Assembly: GCA_026770025.1 (NCBI GenBank)
Contig: JAMXDE010000025.1
Location: 620,001 to 684,000, forward strand
DNA: 64,000 nucleotides
Reading direction: 5' to 3'
Source of the DNA: Craspedostauros australis
Lineage: Eukaryota > Bacillariophyta > Bacillariophyceae > Mastogloiales > Achnanthaceae
A model generated the notes under the pieces. That model did no database searches. It was given only the letters and a program-made list of their open reading frames with translations, and had not been told where the DNA came from. The position numbers and the translations under genes are program-made. Positions 40,800-51,460 of this stretch are shown here, piece by piece (the stretch's first letter is position 1; every line of letters starts with the position of its first letter).

Positions 40800-43265
40800 A
40801 TGACTTCGCACACACTGGTGCGAACCAACCTGATCCTGGTGCCTGTACTTGTACTTGTGCTCCTGCCGATCGCATTGGTGACATCATTCCACACCCCATC
40901 ACCAATCATCAACAACAACTACCAACAATCACAATCACAGTTGCAGTTGCAGCCACAACCACACTCACAGTACTCTCAACGGAATCAACCATCATGGAGA
41001 CAGCGCAGAACGAACCCACGATCTCTGCGACTGCGTGATTCTCCACCAGGAATGACCGCTGCTGTCAACGGCGATTCCACATCAGCCACCTTGGAACCAT
41101 CACGTGATGACAACAACAACAACAACAACAAGGACAACAACAAGGACACTGTTGATGGTGACAAGTCAATCAAATCCTCCGCATCCACAGACCAAACCAC
41201 ATCAACCATCGATGTCAACATGTTCGAGCTCCTCGCTGGCCGTGCCGCAACTTGCCTCGCGGAAAGTGACCTTCAACTTGAGGCCACGGGCAAGGACAAC
41301 ACAAGAATACCCAACTCATCAACAACATGGATCGATGAAAAGAACCTATTTGCATTCCAAAGGGTCATGGAGAAGATCAAACTCAAGCTGCCAGATGAAC
41401 AGAAGACACCCATGGATCGTGATGACGCATTCTCGTGGATCCGATGGATGAAGTCATCACCCACACCCATGATCGTGGACGTGTCGAAGACCTTCCAGTC
41501 CATCATCAACGCCACCGTCATCACCGATCAGTCCATGGAACGCATCGATCAAACACGAGAGCAGTTCCTGGCACGATTGCGATGTCGGTTGGTGCTGTTG
41601 CCATCGGGTGCATCGCTGAAGGGACCGCTGTTGGAACCATCATCGTCGTTGATCTGCGGCAAGCTGCTGTATGGTGGCATCACGCGGTACCGTCTCATCG
41701 GATCTCACAATTCCAACCGTTCACCTCGCAAGGCTGGTGAACGCACGGATATCATGGTGTCATCCAAGGACAACCTGCCAACATGGATCCAGTACGGCGG
41801 TCCTGAAAGGATGTACGAGGCGGTCGACATGGGACCATGTGCCGCATTGGAGGTCCTGCTGATGGCACCTGGACAAGGAATTGTCCCTGAAAAGAGTCCG
41901 CAGATGCAAGAAATGATGATTGAGAACTTGGCATGGAGACCAGAACGGATGTTTGGTCAGTACATGAGTGAGAATGGTGATGGTGATGGTGGTGGCAACG
42001 AGGATGGAGGGAGTTCGATCAACGATCAGCTGGCAATCCCCATCTCGCTATCTGGCAGTGAACGCAATGACGCATTCCAATCCGACTTCGAATCCTCCGT
42101 CGGTGGTCTGCAGAAAGAGATCAGCTCGATCGTCCGACGTGTGCTCGATGGTCGTGTCATCCGTCCAGCCGATGAGGATGACAACACTGCCATCACGGAC
42201 AAGGACAGCATGAAGGACAAGATCAAGGATGGGGCCAAGGACGAGGTCACGACGCAGCTCAGCCGGACTGCCATGGAAGCCGAAGAGCTGTTGGCGTTGG
42301 GATTGACACCCGTCCGCGGGCTGTTGCTGTATGGACCTCCTGGATGTGGCAAGACAGCACTCGCAAGAGAGATCGCGCGTGCTCTGCGTGCTCGCAAGCC
42401 CAAGATCGCATCAGCACCAGAGCTGCTGGATCGATGGGTCGGTGGATCAGAGAAGCTGGTGCGATCTCTGTTTGCTGATGCTGAGGCAGAGCTGGCTGCA
42501 TGCAACGGCGATGTCACGAAGAGTGCTTTGCATGTGATCGTGATCGATGAGGTCGATGCCGTGTTCCGGCGTCGCAGTGCTGGAGAAGACTCCGGTGAGG
42601 CCACACGTGCCAGCGTCGTCAATCAGATCCTGGCGAAGATGGATGGTGTCAACTCGATTGACAACGTGCTGCTGATCGGCATGACCAATCGTCGTGAGCT
42701 TCTGGATGAGGCGTTGCTGCGTCCGGGACGGCTGGAGGTCCAGATCGAGATCCCGCTTCCTGACCGGGAAGGCCGTCGTGAGATCCTGAAGATCCACTTT
42801 GATGCGTTGCGGAAGCGCGGTCGTTTGAGCAAGCCTCTTTGCTCTGCAATCGATGGTATGCCCAGCGATGGCATGTCCATGGATGGTTTCTGGGGTAGTG
42901 GAAGTGTAGGTGTAGGTGTAGGTGCAAGTGGAGATGTAGGTACAGCTGGAGATGGCAGCAACAGCCAGACTCAATCAGTATCGCCGCCAGCACCATCGCC
43001 TTCGGTGTCTCCGGGTCGCAAAAGAGCAGCAGTGCGTCATTTTGTGGGGCGGGTACTGACGGGTGCATCTTCGGCGGTGCGTCCAACCTATGACCTGGCC
43101 GCCAGCTATGCCACAGGAGGTTTTTCGGGTGCCGATATCGCAGGTCTTGTGCGTTGCGCTGGATCCATCGCGTTGGCGAGATCGAGAGAGGATGGCAATG
43201 GAGTGGATGGGTTGGTGGTGACGTTGGAAGATGTGAAGCAGGCGTTGGGGGAGCTGAAGAAGTGA
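40800..43265 (+). CDS. Single-domain NSF-D1-like AAA ATPase with plastid-type leader, intact copy
   Basis: An 821-residue intronless protein. The leader (about 9-30, very rich in Leu and Val) ends VTS-FHTPSP, with phenylalanine at the expected cleavage site, suggesting plastid import. A low-complexity Gln/Asn stretch follows, then an unassigned region (about 150-480) and one AAA+ module: Walker A GPPGCGKT (512-519), Walker B VIVIDEVDAVF (Asp583/Glu584), IGMTNRRELLDEALLRPGRLE with sensor-1 and arginine fingers, and the lid GGFSGADIAGLVRCA. The core is closest to the D1 domain of NSF (GPPGCGKT, VVNQILAKMDGV, LRPGRLEVQIEIPLPD), but NSF has two AAA domains and is cytosolic. A Gly/Ser/Pro insert interrupts the lid. 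The partner and substrate are unknown. Confidence 0.85.
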   Translation: MTSHTLVRTNLILVPVLVLVLLPIALVTSFHTPSPIINNNYQQSQSQLQLQPQPHSQYSQRNQPSWRQRRTNPRSLRLRDSPPGMTAAVNGDSTSATLEPSRDDNNNNNNKDNNKDTVDGDKSIKSSASTDQTTSTIDVNMFELLAGRAATCLAESDLQLEATGKDNTRIPNSSTTWIDEKNLFAFQRVMEKIKLKLPDEQKTPMDRDDAFSWIRWMKSSPTPMIVDVSKTFQSIINATVITDQSMERIDQTREQFLARLRCRLVLLPSGASLKGPLLEPSSSLICGKLLYGGITRYRLIGSHNSNRSPRKAGERTDIMVSSKDNLPTWIQYGGPERMYEAVDMGPCAALEVLLMAPGQGIVPEKSPQMQEMMIENLAWRPERMFGQYMSENGDGDGGGNEDGGSSINDQLAIPISLSGSERNDAFQSDFESSVGGLQKEISSIVRRVLDGRVIRPADEDDNTAITDKDSMKDKIKDGAKDEVTTQLSRTAMEAEELLALGLTPVRGLLLYGPPGCGKTALAREIARALRARKPKIASAPELLDRWVGGSEKLVRSLFADAEAELAACNGDVTKSALHVIVIDEVDAVFRRRSAGEDSGEATRASVVNQILAKMDGVNSIDNVLLIGMTNRRELLDEALLRPGRLEVQIEIPLPDREGRREILKIHFDALRKRGRLSKPLCSAIDGMPSDGMSMDGFWGSGSVGVGVGASGDVGTAGDGSNSQTQSVSPPAPSPSVSPGRKRAAVRHFVGRVLTGASSAVRPTYDLAASYATGGFSGADIAGLVRCAGSIALARSREDGNGVDGLVVTLEDVKQALGELKK

Positions 43266-43347
43266 GCAGGTGGTGGAGAGTAGAGCAGAAGTACACGTTG
43301 TGAACAGCTGGATGCACTTTGCCTCTTTCGTCTGTTCCACTGTGTTG

Positions 43348-46300
43348 CATTGTGCGTTCTAGTATTCAAAGTGCACTTGCACCATGTGCAACATAGAAGA
43401 TGCTACGACTGCTCCATGCCATCTGTGTACATAATACGAGACCATCTCAATTGTCAACATGTGTCCGTCGATACATTTACATGGTGAAGACCTCGGTGTA
43501 ACGACGTCGCCGTTCGAACCGGACGATCCTTGTTTGGCTTCCCGATGCATTTCATCAATCAGTTCGTTTGGCCTACAGCAGAAGGTACCGGCGCAGGTGC
43601 GTCGAATCCTCCAGGCAGGCCGACAGTCGATGGATCGCCGGTCGTCCACCTCGTCTTTCGGTTGTGGTGGTGCCCACGGGTACTGTCGACGAAAGTCAGC
43701 TTTATTTTGTGGCGGGAGATGACGCGAAGTTCGTCAACGTTTTCATTGGCCGTTATACACGGTTGAAGCATTCAGCAGATGTCAAGACGTGTCACGTCAG
43801 CGCTGCGTTCAACATGACGTCATCGCATGGTCCAGTCACGGCAAGTGACAAGTCATGTGTACGGTCACGAGTCAAGTTGGGTTTTAGTGGGAATGGCAAA
43901 CGACGAACATTTTGCTCACATTTCTCTAACAACACGTTCGTGCGGCACCATACCCCGCTACAACTACCTGCAACATGCAACCGTCTCCAGGTCGATGCCG
44001 GAGTTGGGAAGGACGCCGACAGGATCCATGATGGGCGAGATACAGGCACCATCGTATCCTCCTTGCAGCAATGGATCCACTTACCCGCGGGAACATCACA
44101 CACACAATTCGTTTGCTCTTGGTTCTATGTCAGAGATTGTCGCATTGCTTCTTGTGGATGATGAGACCCTCCCCGGACGTGCATTGGATGCTGGGACTCG
44201 CAGCTTTGGAAACGAATACTCTGAATCGAAACGAAGAAGCAGCCGAAGTCTCTTTGCGCGATCACTTATTCGAGGTATCGGTATGACGACTCATGGGAGG
44301 TACTGTGGGTATGTGAGTCGGTGAGCATGGAATAATAATTACTCGGATCTACGAGTATGATGCTTGCCTGAACGTATCGGTGGCGTGGAGTTGCGAGTAT
44401 GCAGGAGACGCACACCATCTTGGCGCTCATGCGAGCTCCTGTCTGCACGAAGGACTCTCCAGCAGTTGCTTTGTTGAAGCGACCAAAGGACAAGTACGTG
44501 GTTGGGACGAAACGTGAATCGTAGCATCAACTTCAGAACGCAGAACTCCTGTGCACCACCATGGATTGTTTCGTGTTTCACGATCATAGATGCAACATCA
44601 GTTACCCTATGGCGGCGCCTTGGAGGCACCAACGAGGTGCCGCGAATAGTCTCTCTCTCTCTCTCTTGTTTGCTCTTGCTCTTTTCCTGTCTTCGTATCT
44701 CGTCAGAATCCTCTCCAAGACTCCAACCACGAGCATGCGCACGAGGAGTGGCAATAGACGCCAAGTTTTCGAAGCTGCCGCGACCAAAGTTCCTCCCCTT
44801 GCCAAGAAGCTCATCGGCGTGATGGGCTTTTGGCAGAGTCGTCATGCCCACATACTCACGGCTCGTACTCCGACAACGTGGGTTGATGTCTCGAGAGCAA
44901 AATGATGCCGCCCTTCGGCGGAAACGAATGGTGATGTTGGTTGGTGGACGGAGGTGCGTCATGCGGTAATACTTGGAGGAGCTGTGTGCGGCGTAAGGAG
45001 ACGACAGATCATCACTTTGCTATGCTGTATTCTGCACACGTGAGGGTGCGACAGGAATGTCCGAATGCAAATGTGAATGTGATTCTGGCTATCCTCGCTT
45101 GGCACGACGCAAACCAGCGTGAGCTGAGGAGTTGAGACATATACTGTGCCATTGTCGTACGTCATCTCGTTCTCCCATCTCTCCATGGTCGTTCCCCCAA
45201 CATGTCCGCCCGCGTCTCGAAGAGGTTGCGATGACTCCATTCCTTGCTCAACGTCTACTGACGTTTAAGAATTGAAGTTTCTGTGCACACAATGATCCAA
45301 CGATTAAGACATGTGCCCAAGCGGATGCGACCGTGCGCATGTGAAAACACGACAACCATCGGAATCAACTTTTGATTTGAAGTTGTGGGAGCTGTTCATG
45401 CAAGCTCATGCCTCCAGCTGCGAAGTGCGCTCTCGTTCGTTCTTGGGCTGACCGAGCGTTAATCGTGTTCGATGCGGATGTGTCTACGGTTAGTGTTGGG
45501 GGAGCGAACGTGATGTGATCACGTACTTCTGTGATCTACCATCAATTTGTAGTTCCATACCGTATGCAGCGAGTACACTCACCCGCACAACTTTCCTGGG
45601 TGGCGGTCGACGCTCGCCCTTGGCCTTTTGTTTGCGTGGTTGTGCAAGGGCGAGAAGAGACAGCAACTCGCATCAGCAACGGTGGCAATTCAATGTCTGT
45701 CTGTTTGTTTGTGCGTGTGTGTTTTCTGTCTCTGTCGCTTCCTCCCTCTCATTCCATGTGACGTTTCTCGAAGGACCTTGACAAAGGCTATCCAGTACCT
45801 CTCGCACATTCGATCCACATTCGGCGAAGTGCGCGATTCCCGAAACGAAGCCTGCGCTGGATGGATGGCGTGATGGTTGGAACGACGCAGGGCCTTTCGG
45901 GATCGTGTCGGGCGTCCCAGGAGATACTGGGCCATCCCATGTGCGCATGATACAGTGAATGGCCTTTCTCTGTGTCGAGGATGGCGCTTTCCTCGTCTGC
46001 GCTTTCCATGGGCTGCGCGCATCCCTGTTTGTGCTTGTTCATTTCTTCCTTTGGGAACGTAAGCCGAAGCAACCAAGAAGTTGTGTGGGATCGCATCACG
46101 CCCAGAAGATTTGCGAGGTTCATGAAGAATAAATAGTCAGTCAGCGAGAACGTCGTTGAAGGGAACGAATACATGCATCAAAACGGTAAGTTCAAGAAGG
46201 GCCCAATTAGTGAAGCTTCGGATTTGTGCAGACTTGCAAGACGCAAAACGACGCGTTTGTTCAGAAATCGTTCCCAATTACGAGGATCTCGTGATGAGGA

Positions 46301-46839
46301 ACACAAGCAACTGGCGCCGAAACGGCACCAAGAGAACATCGCGATAAACTTTGGCGGTCCCAATCAGATAGCATCACTGGGTGTCGCGGCATCGCTGGAC
46401 GTCGTGACATCGCTGATAGGCGCAACCGCAGTGGCGGAGTTCGGACCATACTCTTCTTTGTTTCACACATCACAGCTCAGCACACACCCCCGATAGAAAG
46501 ACACAAACGGAGCGCACCAACAATGCAGGTAACATCCCAAGGACACACAACTTTCGCATGCGGCTACCTCGCCAAACCGCAACCAGTTTCAGCCCTGGCC
46601 TCTGCCACCGCACTCCATCCTGTCATAATCTGCCGACATCAGCAACAATCGCTCTCTTTTGACCATCACAACGCAACAAGGACAACCGCGAACTGCGTCA
46701 ACTTGGCTGTGCGCTCGCATCAGCCCATCGAACTAAACACAACACCACAATCTCCAAGACAAGCATCAAGAACAGCAAGTGAAGCTGACATTCACGCTCC
46801 AGTACCAACGCATCAACGCATCAACGCATCAAGGCAACG
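43348..46839. other. 3.5-kb gene-poor region
   Basis: I found no frame with family motifs on either strand. Candidate frames at 43568-44161 (+) and 44339-44962 (-) overlap others, have Arg/Ser-rich random-like composition and no start context. TC repeats occur at about 44651-44666. The last 350 bases, A/C-rich with CATCAACG direct repeats at about 46808-46835, look like the leader of cyclase no. 2. Confidence 0.5.
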
Positions 46840-49800
46840 ATGATAAACCGCTTCCTCGCAAGCGAAACTGACGATGTGCTGGACATCGTGCAGGGCTCAG
46901 AAAGGGAAGACGATGAAATCGACCATTCAAGCTCGGGTGGCGGCAGCAGCACCGACAACAATAGCAAGAACACAAACGGCAGCGGCCGAGCTCGCAATGC
47001 ACAGCAACAGGACATGTACTCATCGAAGATCACAGGTGCTGAGACGAAACGGGTGTTTTGGTCTCGGGCGGCCTTCCTCTCCGTGCTCTGCGTGGCAGCG
47101 GGCGCCACAACTGCAGCCGTGTACATCCTATCCCACAACGACGAGCGCAAGAGCTTCGAAACCAGGGTACGTGCACATCATGAATGGTGACTGACCATTC
47201 CGGGACGCATCTTTGCCATGCGAAGAAACGCTGACTTTCAACCCTGCATATCATACGAATACATTTGTACGAGTGCTCACCTCCTTCTCTTCGTTCTTCC
47301 CTGCCCTACTATGCCATGCCCTACTCTGCCATGCTCTACTCTGCCATGCCCTACTCTGGCCTGCCCTCTTCTGCCCTGCCTGAATGGTCAACGAATCACC
47401 TATGAAACATCACATCATACTTTACGAACAGTTCGACGACTTTGCCCACCAGATCGTGGAGGTATCACAGATCAACGCACGTGATATCTTCGGAGTCTTC
47501 GAGAGCATGAGTCTGCAAGTCACCACCTACACCGACGCCGCCAACCAAACATGGCCATTCGTCACCATCCCTGGCTTCGAGGCCCAAAGCCGGGACGTCA
47601 TCGAGACGACCGGTGCAACCAGGATGGGCGTGGTCCCAATCGTGAAACACGCCGACAAAGAAGCCTACGAGAAGTACCAACTCGAACATCAACAGTGGAT
47701 CCAAGACGACTTGGACTTTGCCGGGTCCAACGCCACCATCAACACAATCCCGAAGCTGTTTACGTTTGATGCCAACGGCACTCTCATCTTCCCGAACGAT
47801 AGTGAGCTGTATGCGCCGGCTCTCGCGGTTGCGCCCATTGCCACGAGCGTCGGCCTGATCAACTTCGAGTCTTTCAGCTTGCCGTACTTCGCCAGAGTCT
47901 ACGAGCAAATGGAGCGCACCGAGACAGCCGTGCTGTCCGAAGTCATCAACCTGGGGCGGGACGCAACCTACGAGTACAACTGGCCCCAGAGCTTCATGAC
48001 TGCCCCCATCTTCGACAAGGCCATCGGTCCAGGTACCCCCAACAAGCACCATGAAATCGTCGGCATCGTGTCGGCGCAGGTCCCATGGCACTATTACTTC
48101 CTCAACCTCGTTCCGGAGGGTATTGACGACATCTACTTGGTAATCCGCAACACGTGCGACCAATCGTTCACATTCCGCATCGAAGGCCCGGACGTGATCT
48201 ACCTCGGGGTTGGCGAACTGCACGAAACATTCTTGGATCACCTAGAAGTTTCGTCTGGATTCACATCCTTCACAAGCATTGATGCGTGCACGTACTCCTT
48301 CCATCTGTACCCCTCGCGCCAATTTCGAAAGACGTACAAAACCTCCGGACCCATCATCAACGCCGCCGTCGTGTTCTGCATCTTCTTGCTCACGGCTGTG
48401 TTCTTCATCATCTACGATCAGCTCGTGGAAAGACGTCAGAGCAAGGTGCTGACCTCCGCCACGAAGTCGCATGCCATCGTCAGCTCCCTGTTCCCCGACA
48501 ACGTCCGCGATCGCATCATGGACAACAACGAGGCGGAGAAGGGCGAGGTCGAAAAGCCGGGCAAGCGTCTAGATGCATTCCGCATCGTCGGTGGTGGTCA
48601 CGGCACGGGCCGCAAGTCACAGACCTACGGACCCGCTGGACAAGCGACCACAAAGCAGCATCTCGAACAAGCCAAGAGGTCCAGCCCTATCGCCGACTTC
48701 TTCCCCAGTGCCTCCGTGCTCTTCGCGGACATTGTGGGATTCACCGCATGGTCCAGCACGCGTGAACCAACCGAGGTGTTCATGCTGCTGGAGACCGTGT
48801 ACAACGCCTTCGACCGCATCGCCGTGCGTCTGAAGGTCTTCAAGGTGGAGACCATCGGCGACTGCTACGTCGCCGCCTGCGGTCTTCCAGAGTCCCGCGA
48901 CGACCACGCAGTCGTCATCTTCCGCTTCGCTCGCCAGTGCCTGACGAAGATGGGCGACCTCGTTCACAAGCTGGCCACCGTACTGGGCCCGGACACGGCC
49001 GACCTCTCCATGAGATTTGGCATCCATTCGGGTCCTGTCACCGCCGGCGTCCTTCGTGGCGAGAAGTCCAGATTCCAGCTGTTCGGTGACACGGTCAACA
49101 CGGCAGCGAGGATGGAGAGCAACGGTGCACCGAACCGCGTCCATCTCTCCCAGGAGACGGCAAATGAGCTCTCTCGCCACGGCAAGCACCATTGGTACCG
49201 CCCTCGTGAGGACACCATCGTGGCAAAAGGCAAGGGCGAGCTCCAGACCTTCTGGGGTGTCCTGAAGGGCGAGGCGTCCACGGACTCCCCGTTGATGGCG
49301 CGAGGATCGGATTCAGTCTCCGAACTTCTGGAACCAGCCCCACTGAACCGAGCGGGCAAGAAGAAGCAAGACCTGGAGAACCACATCAAGTGGACGGTCA
49401 AGGCGATGGAGCAAGGCCTAAAGAAGGTGCTGGCGACAAGATCGACTGAGCAAAATCCGTCCTCCACCTCCTCGACTGTCTCGGCATCGTCAGAAGAGAT
49501 GCAAGGATGGGAACAACAGCACATGTTCGATGGACCGATCGCCCAAGAAGCCAAAGACATCATCAGCTTTCCAACCGAGCCACGCGTCTACCGCAGCGAC
49601 CCGCGGTCCATGAAGCTCGATTCGACAACACGAAGAGAGCTGGACAAGTTCGTCCGCACGATCGCCTGCATGTACCGCGACGTCGCGTACCATTCCTTCG
49701 CACATGCCAGCCACGTCGTGCAGTCAGTCCAGACGAAGTTTGCTCGCATGTCGGAACAACAACAGATGTCGTCTTGGGATTCGAAGTCCAGGCCACCGAC

Positions 49801-50662
49801 GCCAACAAGGACGACCGCATCGGCTGGACTCACGTCGGACCCGCTGATCCAGTTCGCATGCCTCTTCGCTGCGTTGATCCACGACGTCGATCATCTGGGA
49901 GTGCCGAACGCCACACTCATCGAACAAAAGCACGTCATCGCCGCAACATACAACAACAAGAGCGTCGCGGAGCAAAATTCACTCGATGTTGCGTGGAACC
50001 TGCTCATGGAATCGACGTTCACCAATCTCAGAGCCTGCATTTACGCATCACGCGGAGAGTTCTTCTACTTCCGCCAGATGGTGGTGAACGCCGTGCTGGC
50101 GACCGACATCATCGACAAGGAGTCCAACCAACGACGTATCAAACGATGGAACATCGCTTTCCAGGCACTTCCACCGACTCCGCCTCCGCAGCCACCATCG
50201 ACGCCATCATCCACGTCCTCGGAATCATCGTTGCAACTGCAAGTGCCATTGGGAGGTGACATGTCTGCGACCGACCACAACAACTTGCGCACGACGGTTG
50301 CCATGGAGTACCTGGTTCAGACGTGCGACGTCGTCCATACCATGCAGCATTGGCAGACGTACATCAAATGGAACGAACGGTTGTTCCAGGAATCCTACAA
50401 ATCATACCAGGACGGCAACACCACCGAGGATCCCTGCAGAGGGTGGTTCCAGGGGGAGATGAAGTTCTTCGACAACTTCGTCATCCCGCTGGCGGAACGG
50501 CTGAGGGATAGCTGCATGCTCGGAGCATCGTCATCGGATGAATACTTGCACTACGCTTTGGCCAATCGCAAGGAATGGGAGCTGCGCGGGCGGGAGGTGT
50601 TGCAGGGGTACCTCATGATGTACATCGCTGCAAGATCCGATGGGGGGCCTGCTGAGTACTAG
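46840..50662 (+). CDS. Receptor-type guanylate cyclase-phosphodiesterase fusion no. 2
   Basis: Paralogue of the fusion at 8.7 kb, with the same domain order and 1,185 residues, but only two exons: 46840-47166 and 47432-50662. The single intron (GTACGT donor) sits at the same codon position as intron 1 of the paralogue. TM1 is about 75-97, TM2 about 415-437, with a sensor-like region between them. The cyclase has Asp542 (FADIVGF), Asp586 (IGDCY), Glu582 as guanine-selecting residue and Gln658 in RFQLFGD where guanylate cyclases usually have Cys. The phosphodiesterase has YHSFAHASHV, HDVDHLGVPN and QTCDVVHTMQHW. Both activities on one chain suggest locally shaped cyclic-nucleotide pulses. Likely surface receptor; ligand unknown. 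Confidence 0.93.
47310..47375. repeat. CCTACTCTGCCATG tandem repeats in cyclase no. 2 intron
   Basis: About four imperfect 15-bp units of the type CCCTACTCTGCCATG lie near the 3' end of the only intron, in the place of a polypyrimidine tract. Confidence 0.75.
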
Positions 50663-50984
50663 CTGCACCATCCCAGAATGGTACTGGGTCGTTACACAAG
50701 GGTGCATACCCGGACGTGCACAGCTTCGGCACACTACATGCATGACAGCGGTGGAATCATTCATAAAATAATAATATCGTTTTCTCTAGTTCGTCGTTGT
50801 ACATTGACAGAATTGACACGTAGAGGCTCATTGCATACAGGTGTCGCTCCTACTCTGTCCGTTGTCGTCGCTCTTCCTCTCTGTTGAAAGGTGAATGTCG
50901 ATAGAAGTCGCGACGTCGCCAACCAAAATGAAAGTGTGGTCTTGTGGGAAGCTTCATTGGCGCTGATCGAATTGTCCAAAAAGC
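50663..50984. other. Spacer between cyclase no. 2 and tRNA-Asp
   Basis: No coding region seen. It should include the cyclase 3' UTR and the 3' flank of the tRNA gene. Confidence 0.5.
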
Positions 50985-51055
50985 TCCGACACGGGGAATC
51001 GAACCCCGGTCTCCCGCGTGACAGGCGGGGATACTAGCCACTATACTATGTCGGA
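50985..51055 (-). tRNA. trnD-GUC: tRNA-Asp (GTC)
   Basis: Read on the minus strand, this 71-nt stretch folds as a complete cloverleaf. The acceptor arm is TCCGACA...TGTCGGA (seven pairs). The anticodon stem CCCGC/GCGGG holds the loop CTGTCAC with anticodon GTC, and the T-arm is CCGGGGTTCGATTCCCCG. The D-arm contains TAGTGGCTAGTA, including the A-box. No intron and no encoded CCA, as expected for a nuclear gene. It lies between the cyclase gene and the right arm of the inverted duplication. Confidence 0.97.
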
Positions 51056-51460
51056 AACAAGGTGTTGCAGCCTTTGCTGTTAACGACGCTAGAGGACTGT
51101 CAATTTAACTACCTATTTTCCAATAGTTCACGCGTAACGTTTGATGATTTTATTGAATCTATCTCGGTATTAGTATTGGTATTGAGGTATAATACACTCA
51201 TGGCTTTGCGTCCCATACCTTGCACATGATCTTTCGTAGTTGCCTTTTGATCCTGGATGCCGTTGACGTCGTCTTCTGATCTATCACACCACAAACTCTG
51301 ATGTGAGGCGACCTGTTGCCTTCACTTTGGTGCGCCTCCTGTGCAAGCACAACTGCCACTCTCCCTTCTCTGCTCACCCAATGCACGTATAAGAGTTCTC
51401 TCATCATGTATTCCGCTTCACCCCACGAACAGAACAGATGCCATGTCAATCGCAGGTCAA
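51056..51460. other. Spacer between tRNA-Asp and duplication arm
   Basis: No gene seen. The part next to the tRNA on its 5' side is A/T-rich. Confidence 0.5.

Larger units (their letters stand above)
39983..43347. repeat. Inverted segmental duplication, left arm
   Basis: About 3,365 bp is repeated in opposite orientation at 51461-60211 (about 3,325 bp there once the retrotransposon and one target repeat are removed). Homology starts just after the monooxygenase 3' end with a CGTCGAGCAAAAAAGTG-like string and ends past the AAA stop codon at GTCTGTTCCACT. Coding parts are nearly identical; the upstream non-coding part is more diverged. Confidence 0.92.

Noticed and set aside
43568..44962. Overlapping 200-codon frames in the gene-poor region
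   Set aside because: No motifs, leader, splice signals or family resemblance; expected by chance at this base composition.
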